DNA of 64,000 nt from Apiosordaria backusii (taxonomy: Eukaryota > Ascomycota > Sordariomycetes > Sordariales > Lasiosphaeriaceae). This document shows, piece by piece, positions 1-10,690 of the stretch. The stretch is taken from the NCBI GenBank assembly GCA_030549205.1, contig JAUKTV010000014.1:186001-250000 (forward strand), given 5' to 3'. Both the position numbers and the translations under genes were made by a program. The notes below the pieces were generated by a model, which saw only the letters and a program-made list of their open reading frames with translations, made no database searches and was not told the origin of the DNA. How positions within the stretch are numbered: position 1 is the stretch's first letter; every line of letters begins with the position of its first letter.

Positions 1-3000
1 TTTAATAATAATAGGTAATTAAGCTTATTATAATATTTAAACCTATATTTAAGCTTTACTTCTTTATTTAAAGAGAAAGCCGCCGGATACCTTTATTTTC
101 TACTAACATTGCTAACCTTACTTTAATATTTAAAACCGTTTTATTTAATAAGCCTGCTTTAATATTTAAAGCTATGCTTACCTTTATAAATATATTAAGT
201 TTTACTTAAGAATTTTCTTAAATAAAACGTCGAATTGATTTTACTTAAAAGCTTTATAAGAATTTAAAATAGATTTAAAGACAATATACTAACGTTTAGA
301 TAGTTAAGTTATAAATATTTAAGCTACTTAAGTAAAGCTTAATTAATAAACTTACCGGTACTTTTAAACTTTTAAGCTTATTCGATAAAGTTAAAAGACA
401 TTTAGCCTTGAACTGTAAATAAGTAATAATCAATTTCCTTATATTACTTATAATACCGAAAGTTTAAATAGTTAAAAGAAAGTCCTTAAACTTTATATAA
501 AGTCGCGATTATATTAATAATTAAGACATTAGATTTTAGCCCAATCTTTAAATAACTTTGCTTTATTAAGTATTAGCCTTACCTTACTAAAGTATTCGAC
601 CTCTTTAAATAAATAAGCCACTACTATAATATAATTACTATAAAATAGAAAGATCTCCTTCTATTTCTTTAAAGTAAAGTAATATCTCTTTTATATTTAA
701 CTTAGTAATTAAAATTATTAAATAACCTTATTAATATTAAATATCCTCTTTATAATAAGCTTAATATCTAATATCTTAGTTTAAGTTAAAATATATTAGT
801 TCTTTAATATTAAAACTTAAAGAATATTTAAATAAGCCTATTAATATCTATTAAACTAACTAACATTGCCTATAAATATAATAACCGCCTTTATTTCCTC
901 TTATATACTTAATCCTAACTTTATATTTAAACTTTCTATTTAACTTAAATTTAGAAACTAACTTTAATATATTAAATACTAAAGATTTAAAAAAAGGCAG
1001 TGGCTATAGAGAAGAAGGTAAAGGTAATAACCTTACTAACCTTACTGTAAATATAAATAAAAATAGATATAAGTAAATATTCTTTAATAGTCTTAACCTC
1101 ATTAATATTACTTTCGGTAAAATCGTTAATAGTATAGATACTTATAATACTAAAGAATCTATATATAGTTAGAAAATAGATATAATCGGTTACTTTAACC
1201 CTAATAAAAAAGATAAAGGAACTATATTTAAAAAGCATAACTATTAAAAAGTATATATAAAAGTCTATAGTTTTTTAAAAGCTATTTATAATTATATAAA
1301 TACTAATATTAAGTATAATACTATCCGATATAATCTAAAGGTACTATTAATTAAAGTAATATCCTTTTAATATATAATAAAGCTTAATTAAGAAGATCGA
1401 AACTAACTTAAAGTAAACCTATATAATTAGGAATAAATATTACTAAATAGGTTTACTATACTATATAATATTATATTAATAAAACTCCTTACTATAAAAT
1501 ATACTTATAAGGACTATAAAAATAATAAGCCTATTAAAAAGTATATATCTATAATTCTATAATATACTTAATCTTTTAATATCGTAAATACTTTTAGCCT
1601 ATTATAATATATTTATATAAATATCTACCTTAAGCTATAATAATTAGTTAATACCTTTTATAAAAAAGATACTATTACTACCTATCTTCAATACTTTAAA
1701 AAGAAAGCTTGCCTTTATTATATTATAGTCTAATCCTTTATTTATAGAGTTTAAAATAAAAAATATATATTACTAGTCAATACAGTTTAAAAGTTAGAGG
1801 ATAATAATAATAAAAGAGAAAAGTATAGTTATATAGCCGGTAGAATATATTTAAATAGATATTAATTTAAAAATAAAGGTTATAAAGGCAGCTATAGTAA
1901 AGTTAAAGATTAAAGATATTTTAATAAAGGTAGTGGTTATAGTTTTAATTGTAATAATAGTTATAAAGGATAAAAAAAGATTAAAGAAAAGGTAATAGTT
2001 AAGATTTAAAATAAAATAATAGTTAAGGTTAAAGATAAGAAAATAGATAAAGTTTAGAAAGAGGTTAAAGCAATAGTAAATTTAAAAAAGATTTTATTAA
2101 GAAAAAGCTAAAAGGTTAAGGTAGATTTTAAAGTAGATTTTATAAATATTGTTTCTTTAAAATATACTATCCTTTCTATTGTAATTATCGGCTTTATAGC
2201 TTAATCTATTAAAATAAACATCTATACTATTAATACCTTAAATACTATATATAATATTACTGTTAGTTTAGATAAAATCATTAAAGAATGATATATTACG
2301 GTAATATTAAGATTGTTTTAAAAGAAAATATCAATAGATAAAAAGTAAAATCTAAATTGGTAAAATCCAGTTTTTAACTTACTAACGAATTTACTAAAGA
2401 AAAAAACAGTAATATAAATACTAAAGAAGATAATAGAAATTTTAATATTTACTTTAATATATCTTCTTATTATAATATAATAACGTTATTAAAAGTTATA
2501 TCGAGCTATTAATAGGCCGAAATTAACATTAAGTTCGATAAAATCTAAATATATACTTAATACTATATTATATTTAATAACTGCCCTATATTACTTAAAT
2601 ATATAAATATCTATAAAATTATTATCCTTTTAAAAAAAGTTAATTGTAATAAACTTAATTAAGTAATAGTAGTAAATAGTATAAATGTCTTTAATTAAGT
2701 ACATACTTTAAGTAAAATTATAAAAACTAAACCGGTATTAAGTTAAAATATTATTAAATTTAGTAAATCTACTTACTATTAAATTAAAGTATAAAGTGCT
2801 TTTTAAAGGAAAAAGGTATTAGTCTATTTAAATACTAAATACTTAATTGTAATAATAGACTGTAAATTTTAATAGTAAATGTTTCTCTATACTATATTAT
2901 TTAAATTAAATAACCTAGTCTTTATATAAGTAATTAATAGCGTTATTAAAATATATAAAATAGTAAAGTTCGATCTTTATATATTTAGGACCTATTAAGA

Positions 3001-5335
3001 AGTAGACGTTATTGGTAAAATACTAGTTTAAGTACTAATAGTAGATAGGATAGGCCCTAATATACTATTAAATACGACCTTTCTAAAGTTAAATAAAGTA
3101 AAGATTAACTACTTTAACTTATCAGTATCTTTTAACTTATATAATAACCTTAAAACCACTTTTATTATAAAATCTAAATATCGTAATCCTATAAAAAGAA
3201 AAGTAGTAGCTTATTAAAGAATAGTTATTTAGCTTTATTTTATAATATCTTTATTTATTAGCTTTCTAAATCTTTTAAAAAGTAAAGGACAGTTAAAAGA
3301 TTATAATATTTATACTATAGTACTTAAAGTTTTAAGTACTACTATTTAAGAAGACTTTTTAAAATATTTGGTCGTTGTAAATAATATTAATAAGCTAATA
3401 GTCTTTTATAAAAATAGGAAAGTTAGATATTTTTAAGACTATAATTAAAATAAATAAGTAAACGTTTTATAGAAGAAAGTTGCTTTAATTGGAGCTATTA
3501 TTAACTTAGTAAATTATAAAAAGTTCTATTTTAACAACGTTATCGAAATTATTTTTTATATAATTAAAGATAAAGTCGATACTTTAATTTAAGTACTATT
3601 TAGTAAAGGTATTAAAGAAGTCCATAATAGAGAATTTAATTTTAAATTACCTTTTAAATATCCAATTAATAAAAGCTACTATAAAAGCCTAGGCCTTAAT
3701 ACTTTAAAAAACATCCTATATATTATAGTAAATAATAGTACTTAAATTAGCTCTTTAAATATAAATCTTACTAGATGTTTGTAAGTACTTATTAAAAGAT
3801 ATAACTATTAAAATAATAATAGTATTATAGATATATTAAAAGATAAGTATATATATATAGATATTATTGATAATTAGTATAAATATAAAGTTAATATTAA
3901 ACTATATTTTCTAAATATTAAAGATAGGAAAATTGCCGATAATACCTTAAATCCTATATATAAATAAGGTAAGATGGTTTAAAAGAAAGATAGTACTTTA
4001 TTTAAATGTCTAATATTTATTACTTAAAGAATAGTTAATAGTATTAAAAAAAGTAGAATAGTTATAGACCTTTATAATCTAAATTAAATAGTAATCTTTA
4101 ATAATTACTTATTATTAAATTAAAAGAAGATTCTTAATGCTACTATTAAATATAACTACTTTACCGTTTTAAATACCTTAGCCTTTTTATATTAACTTCC
4201 AATTTAAAAGAAATATTAAAATAAAATAATATTAATAAACCCTTAAGGCTTAGAAATTAATAAAGTAGCTTTAATAAACTTCTATAACTTACTAACTTAT
4301 ATATAGAGATTTATAAACAAACATTTTTAAAAGTTTTATTATACATACATTAACGATATAATAATCTTTAATAAAATACTTAATAATTATATTAAATATA
4401 TCGAAAAGGTCCTTAAGTTATTTATTAACTTTAAGAAATCCTTTTTCGGCTATCTATTTATAAAGTTATTTAACTTTAAGGTAAATAGATTTAAAATATC
4501 TACTATTGTAAATTAAATAGTATTTATTGTAAAAATTAAAATACCTATTAACCTTAATTAACTAAAATAATATATCGGACTTATTAGATTTTTACGAAAA
4601 TTTATACTATAATTCTAATAAAAAATATAACTACTGGAAGATTGTAAGATTAAACTATTAACCGACTATTATAAAAAAGGTAAGATTAAAGCCGATAGTA
4701 TAAAGTTTAAGTATAAAAAGGTAATATTTAAAACTACCTTTAAATCTATTAATAAAAAAAGGAAATCCTTTAAAATATTATAAAAGTACCTTATAAAAGC
4801 AATATATTTTACTTATTAAAACCTAAATCGTTTAGTCTTTATTAAGATTAATATATCTAAAAAAGGTATCGGAGCTATAGTTTTCTATTTTAAAGGAGAT
4901 TATTAAGATAGTAAAAAGATTCCTATAAATAACATTTAGCCTATTATATATTTAAGTAAACGTCTTACCCTATTAAAAAAGAAATATTAACTTATAAAAT
5001 TAAAGGTAGCCGGTTTAGTTTAAACTTATTATAAACTTCGGATATAGATTTAATTAAATAAAACTAAAGTAGTTATATTTACTAATTATAAGTTAACTAA
5101 AGGTATTATCAATTAGTCTTTCTTTAAATAGTAAATATTATTAAGCTTAACTTTAAATTAATTCTAACTACAATATACCTAACCTAATATATTCTAAATA
5201 TCTATTATATACTAAGTAAGCTTAACTTAATCTCCAATATATTATTAAGGCTTTTAATTATAGATGACAATAAACTATAAAGTAAAGATATTAACAAATT
5301 AGACGATATTTAAGTAAATACTTATTAATTATTAT
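1..5335 (+). pseudogene. Decayed (RIP-mutated) Ty3/gypsy retroelement, 5' portion
   Basis: This very AT-rich stretch has no usable ORF, but fragments read on the plus strand as a Ty3/gypsy polyprotein. Around 4270-4640 a conceptual translation gives a YINDIIIF segment in the place of the YLDDILIF reverse-transcriptase active site. It is followed by the usual helix with IEKVLKLF, and then by a QYIGLIRFLRKFI-like RT connection. Around 4800-5110 an RNase H-like part follows (PIIYLSKRLT, then KLKVAGLV). Upstream sequence should hold gag and protease but is too decayed to delimit. The element is cut at 5335 by copia A (TSD ATTAT at 5331-5335 and 27652-27656), so any integrase remnant should lie after 27656. 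Stops throughout and the excess of TA-rich words fit RIP. No LTR for it was found at the left edge. Confidence 0.7.
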
Positions 5336-6166
5336 TGGAATAGGTATGGCCAATTACAGGCCTAAGGGCCCTGTAATTAGTGCTCACACACTAGCTCACA
5401 GTGCAGCGGAAGTCTTATGCATAATATCTATAGCTTAGTACTAGGGTACTAGAATATAGTACTTTATAGGTACTGCAGGATAGAAATATAGTAGGTAAAC
5501 AATTGTATTATAGTGCTAGCCTTCTATAAATCTACTATAATAATCTCTATAGTAGGGTTCGTACTCGACCTCTACTATATACTTACCGACTAATATATAG
5601 TGCCTTATATATCCTAATAGATAAATGGACTAAAGTACGGTTTAATTAACCTTAAAGTTTACTAAGCCCTATAAACTACTTACTAAACCCTCTATAGCTT
5701 CCGACCTATAGGGCCTATAGGCCTATAATTTAATATAGTAATAATATACCTACTTAACTATAGGCCTATTAATTCTTAACTAATTTAACTAGCTTAATAG
5801 TTAGCTATAGGTCTTATAGGTAATTAAGTTAATATAGTTTATAACTTTTTAAAAATCGACTTACAGTTATATAAAAGGGCTGTAAAACTAAGTACCTTTA
5901 ACTTAAAGTATAGGTCAATATAGGGTTAGGGTTAGGCTATTTATATTGCTTATAGTAGTAGGCCTTAATAGCTTAAATATAAAATTATAGGTAGTTTAGC
6001 CTATTAGTTAGTAGGATATAGGCCTTTAAATAGCCCTATAGTAAAGTAAAGTACTAGGTAAATGCCAAATAGCTAACGGATAGGCTTTTTAATTTAAGCT
6101 TTTACTATATAGTATAATAGTAGTTACTTACTATAAACTTAGGCTTTATAGGGACTTAGTTTAATA
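5336..6166 (-). repeat. Copia A 3' LTR (831 bp)
   Basis: This is the left LTR of copia A and the 3' LTR on the sense (minus) strand. It is the same length as its partner at 26821-27651 and as both copia B LTRs (39280-40110, 54347-55177). Terminal bases are TGGAATAG at the left, and TTTAATA at the right where the partner has TTTAACA. It contains the telomere-like TAGGGTTAGGGTTAGG at 5921-5936. Confidence 0.88.
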
Positions 6167-9100
6167 TCTCTTCTCTATTTATAGTAAATAGTAGGCTTAG
6201 ATTTAAATCTAAGGCCTACTATAGTAAGTTAAAACTAATAAACTAATTAGTTAATTAAAAAAACTAAAATATAAGGTATATAAGGCGTTAAGGTCTATAT
6301 ATTTAAATATTAAGTAATTACTTTTATAAGCTAAATTATAAAGGAAAATTAAATATAGAGAGGGTGGTTTTCTAATCTATTCCTTTACTAACTTTTCTTC
6401 TATAAGCCTATTCCTTAAGCCTAAAAGACTTATAAAGGTTTTAAATTTTTAACTGGCCAGTAGTTTAATTAGTTTATTAACTAATATTTATTTAGTATTT
6501 AAGTAATTAATAGTAATGTATAATGCTTTAACTTACTTTTTAACTTAATAGTATTTTAATAGTATATACTTAGTACGATTATAAAGGGCTAAATTATAGG
6601 TAATAGTTATAAAGCTAGTATTATTATTATATAAAAAGGTAAAGTTTATTAAAGTATACTTTAGCTCTTTATAAATCCTTTTAATTTATAAAGCTTTATA
6701 AATAGCCTTAATAAGTATATCGGTTTTAGCCTCTAAAGTAAAGAAACTTATAGTACTAGCCTTCTTTAATTTCTAACTTATAGGGCCTTTAGCCACTTTA
6801 AATATAAAGCTATAAGTAGATTTTAAGTCTTTTAAGTCCTTTATAAAGTCTAAATTTACAAAGTCTATAGGTACTATAGTATCTTTTTTTTTATTAAATC
6901 CAATAATATAACTATAGGCAATTATTAAATTCTCTATACTATTTAAATACTTTAAAAGGTTTTTAACGGCGTTTAGGCTTATTATAGTAGGTTACTATAT
7001 ACTTTTTAAAAGCTACTATACTATAAAAGTAATATTAAGCTTTATTTAGGTTATTAAATATATTATAATACCTACTATATATTAAAATAGTATATAATCT
7101 AACTTACTTATAGGGCTTCCTTTTAATTTAAGGTCCTTATATTAGGTTACTATTTTAAGCTATAAAGAAATTAGTATTTTACAGCTATTTTTAAAGCTAA
7201 AGGTTTTAATTGCCTTCTATATATATTAAACTTAACTAAGCTATAAAAGAAAGCAATACCTATCCTTTATTATTTAAACCTTTAAAAAAAAAAGAAACTA
7301 GCCTTCTATTTTCTATTAAATAGACCTTATTTAAGCTTTTTTTAAACCGTTAAATATAAACCTTATTAAAGCCTATAATTAAACAATTATTAATATAGGT
7401 TACTATAAAAATCTTAACTTTAAGATTATAGAAGATAGTAAAGTTAGAAATTAATACTATAAAACCCTTTTCTTTTAATAGCTTAGTAAGTTTAGCTTAC
7501 TAAAGTCTAGGGCTTTACTTTAAGCTATATAAAGCCTTAAAAAAGCAAATTATTTAATTGGTTTTAAACTTAAAGCCTTATTTATATAACTTTACTTTAG
7601 TAGTTAAGTCTGCTTTTTAGTAAAACTTATAAAAGCCTTTAAATATAGCTATATAATTCTCCTTTTTTAAATAGCTATTAAAAAATGCCTTTATAAAATC
7701 GATTTGCTTTATTTTCTAATTTAATAAAGCCGTTATAGTTAGCAATATATATTAAATAAATAGTATAGTAATAAAGGCAAAGGTCTTTATAAAATTTAGG
7801 CCTTTCTTTTATAAGAATCTTTTAATAATTAATTTAACTTTAAACTTTAAAAGCCTATTTTCTTTATCGGTCTTTTTATATAGTACTAACCTACTAGTTA
7901 ATAGTATATAGTCTTTAAAGAAAGTACTTTAAGGAAGGAATTTAAAGGTTCTTTAGTTAACTATTTACTTAAATTTACTATATATAGCCTTTAACTAATA
8001 GGATTTTTTAAAGTTCTTTAATACTTATTTTAATATTTAAAGTAATAAACTAATATTAAAAAGACCTTTAAATACCCTATAGTAATAGACCTTAGTTTTA
8101 ATTAATATTAATTTAATAAATTAACTAATGTCTATTTTAATATCTTTACTTATACTTAAATATAATTCTTTTACTTCTATTAATAAGTGGTCTTTAATAA
8201 AAAGTTTTAAGCTGACTTTAAAGTCTATAATAGGCCTATTAAAAGGCTTTAAGCTACTATCGATTATAGCCTTTTAAATAGTAAGCCTATTAATTGACTT
8301 ACTATTGAAGAATTTTTTAGTATTAGCCTATTAGCCAATTTATAAACTTAGGCGGCTAGTTAAATCGTTTATTAAGTATAGGTTACTATCTTTATTTACT
8401 AATTATAATAGCTTTACCTTCTTTTAGTTTAAATCCTTTTTTAAAATAGTAGTAATACTTTAAATTACAGTAAGTTTATCTACTATATTTATAAAGGAAG
8501 ATTTTACTACTACCTTTTTAACTAGTATTTATACTTAATAAGTCTTACTTTTAAGGACAGCCAATAGCTTACTAAGCTTTATATAGGCCTATAGCTTTAA
8601 AGCTTTAAACCTTTTTTTAATAAAAATAAGGAGCTTTATAGAAAAGCCTATAGTTTTAAACTAGCTTAAGTTTAGCTTATAAGAAAAGGAAGGCTTTAAT
8701 TTATTATAGAGTATTTAATAAGAAGTTAGGTCTTTATTACTAACTATAGTATAATTAACTAATTTAAATACTATAAGCACTATATAGTACTATAAATATT
8801 AAAGAAGCTATAATAATACTATTATAGCCTATAACCGGTCTAAAAATACTTTAATAGAGCGTTTAATTAGGCTATTTTACTTATAAATATAGGGCTTAAA
8901 AGTAAAAAATTCAATACCTTTAATAAAAAACTAGGCTTATAATTTATAATTAATTTCCTTCTTACTATTATAGTAAAAACAGATAAGGTATTTATTATAG
9001 TAGTTCTTTAGGCCTTTAAAAAAGCCTTTTATAGCGTTTAGTATAGTTAGTTTCTTAATATTTAGTAAGTAAAAGGCCTACTTAAACCAGGATTTTCAGT

Positions 9101-9468
9101 CTACTAAAATTAACATTATAGGGAGCTTATTATAAGGTATAGACTTAATTTTAAAAGTATTACTTTTAATAGAACTTAAGGCTTTAGGAAGGTCCGGAAT
9201 AGTAGAAAATTAAAGCCTTTTTACTACCTTAGCTTTATTATAGGCTAAATATTAAAAATCTACTTCTTTTATTTAATTTAGATTTAGAAATCTAATAGTA
9301 ATTTTACTAGTCTTTTTTAACAGTATTAAGCCTATATAACCTAGCCTAATATACTATTTTAATACGATTTAAAGTAATTTACTATAGTAATCTATAGTAG
9401 TATTAAGGATATTTTTAATAGCCTTCTTAAGTATATAGTCCTTTTAAGCCTCTTCTTAATTAAGTAGG
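6167..9468 (-). pseudogene. Copia A pol remnant (RT and RNase H end)
   Basis: This decayed sequence on the minus strand is the counterpart of roughly 51000-54346 in copia B. In copia B the copia-type reverse transcriptase and RNase H can still be read. The order on the minus strand is consistent with copia pol, with RNase H nearest the 3' LTR. No ORF remains. The stretch ends at the gypsy-1 insertion and continues at 16805. Confidence 0.7.
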
Positions 9469-9872
9469 TGTGACGAACCCCTGTACAGAACCTCTGAAAG
9501 GGATACTCGGTTGAAGGTAACTTCTGACAATTGGTTCGGTGCAGCTAAACAGTGCACAACAAGATGTCTCAATGTAAACACAAGATACCGTGAATACAAG
9601 CTGTGATTGCATACTGCGGAACTATCTACAAGCTATCTAGTTCCTCCGTATATATGGACCTGCAATCCTCATGGACCGCTGGACCGTTCATAGCGTACCG
9701 GTCCATCGGTCCCTCCATGAGTGGTTGTCCTGGACCGCTGGACCGTCTCCTACGCACCGGTCCATCGGTCCTCCTCTGATTGGCTACCTACAGGGGTCCC
9801 TTCCGTCGTAATACACTCTTCCCATTGGCTCGTCTGTTAAGTCTGCGTCCTCCCGTGTCCAAGGTCGTGACA
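9469..9872 (-). repeat. Gypsy-1 3' LTR (404 bp)
   Basis: This is the 3' LTR in the sense (minus) orientation. Ends are TGTGACG and GTGACA on the plus strand. The outer part, about 9469-9655, is the R-U5 block shared almost unchanged with gypsy-2 and gypsy-3. The inner part is a U3 specific to this element. It has two 41-bp repeats (9672-9712, 9731-9771) rich in CCG/CGG triplets, and CCAAT boxes on the minus strand, one at 9777-9783. Confidence 0.95.
9672..9771. promoter_or_regulatory. Two 41-bp U3 repeats with spaced CCG/CGG triplets
   Basis: The units at 9672-9712 and 9731-9771 (again at 16599-16639 and 16658-16698 in the other LTR) both begin TGGACCGCTGGACCG and end ACCGGTCCATCGGTCC. Each contains CCG-N5-CCG and CCG-N6-CGG arrangements and is partly self-complementary. 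Zn(II)2Cys6 proteins bind spaced CGG triplets, and this element encodes such a cysteine cluster on the antisense strand. The repeats are therefore candidate operator sites. This is inference. Confidence 0.45.
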
Positions 9873-9885
9873 CGATGCCCCTCCT
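9873..9885 (-). other. Gypsy-1 polypurine tract region
   Basis: On the minus strand a GGAGGGG purine run followed by CATCG abuts the 3' LTR. The same GGAGGGGCATCG precedes the 3' LTR of gypsy-3, and gypsy-2 has a close equivalent. This is the expected plus-strand DNA primer site. Confidence 0.7.
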
Positions 9886-9987
9886 CCTAGGTCGACGTCT
9901 CGGCGGCCAATTCTCGTTTCGCTCAAAACCCTACTGCTTCCTTCTTTTTCCTGGTAAGTGATGCCCCTTTACCTCTTATCCGTCGCC

Positions 9988-10690
9988 ATGTCTCATCGTG
10001 TACAGAAAAAGCGTCATCGCAAGACCGATCAAGCCACGGCCCTTTCCTTGTCGATTGTAGGGCGTGGTTGCGAGATTATGCCGTGTACTCGTTGTTTTAA
10101 CCAGAATCTTCCTTGTGTCCTGGCACAGGGCTCCAACCGTTGCAGTGAATGCGTCCGCCTGAAAATCCCTTGTGACGGCATGGATGTGGGCTCCGCCCGT
10201 GAGTTCTTGTCTCCTCCCTTTGTTCTTGTTGCCTGACCGTCCGCTAGTTGCCCGTAACCTCGAGGTGCAACAGGAGCTCGAGAAGGAGGAAGAAGAACTT
10301 GAAAACCAGTTGTCCTCCCTCGCAGCTCGCCTGGCGCGGCTTAAGCGTACCCGCCGGTCCCTTCGCGACCGCGAGGCCAAGCTGTTTAACCGCGGTATGA
10401 TGGAGGAAGAAGCACAACTCCTTGCTTCGTCGCCTCCTGCTCCCTCAGCCCAGCTGCCGCCTAGCGTGTCTGTCGCTGCGCCCTCCCCAAGTCTTGATTC
10501 CTCTTTCGACTGGACCTCCGCACAGTTGGGTTGGCTGGACCAAGATTTTGCCAATGGGAGTGCTGCCCTCGCGAGCGGGGCCGTTCTTGGTCTTCCTCCC
10601 GACCCGGCTGCTGGCCCCTCGCGGCATTCTCCACCCTTGGTCGTTCAGGGTTCCTCCGATGGAACTCTTCCAACTTCTCAGGACAGCTAA
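9988..10690 (+). CDS. Antisense Zn(II)2Cys6-type cysteine cluster / coiled-coil protein of gypsy-1 (spliced)
   Basis: This gene runs opposite to gag-pol and reads away from the 3' LTR. Exon 1 is 9988-10198 and exon 2 is 10248-10690. Splicing at 10199-10247 gives 217 aa and keeps the frame to the stop at 10688-10690. The first Met (MSHRV) aligns with the start of the gypsy-3 homologue. A second Met at 10078, just before the cysteines, is conserved in all three elements and is an alternative start. Cysteines at 10084-10173 have the spacing CX2CX6CX8CX2CX6C of fungal Zn(II)2Cys6 DNA-binding clusters. Exon 2 opens with a heptad-rich coiled coil (ELEKEEEELENQL) and ends in a Ser/Pro/Asp-rich tail with FDW. 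The last 230 bp overlap the antisense of pol. No function is demonstrated; a DNA-binding regulator is the inference. Confidence 0.7.
10199..10247 (+). other. Intron (49 bp) in gypsy-1 antisense gene
   Basis: It has a GTGAGT donor, a CCTGACC branch-like site and a TAG acceptor. It interrupts the codon after base 1 (phase 1), a short distance after the last cluster cysteine. Gypsy-2 and gypsy-3 have introns at the equivalent place and in the same phase. Without splicing the gypsy-1 frame stops at 10236, so here splicing is required for a full product. Confidence 0.75.

Noticed and set aside
987..1238. 83-aa minus-strand open frame in the AT-rich region
   Set aside because: Ile/Phe/Tyr-rich translation with no domain, in RIP-decayed DNA; a chance frame. 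The frames at 29122-29307 and 31722-31916 are of the same kind.
5921..5936. Telomere-like TAGGGTTAGGGTTAGG taken as a chromosome end or internal telomere
   Set aside because: It is only two to three units long and recurs at the same place in the LTRs of both copia elements, so it belongs to the element.
9873..9953. ATG-starting frame at the polypurine tract on the antisense strand (MPLL.GRR)
   Set aside because: It is open in gypsy-1 and gypsy-3 but stops in gypsy-2. It would not join the zinc-cluster exon in frame, and the shared ATGCCCCTCC is explained by the polypurine tract.
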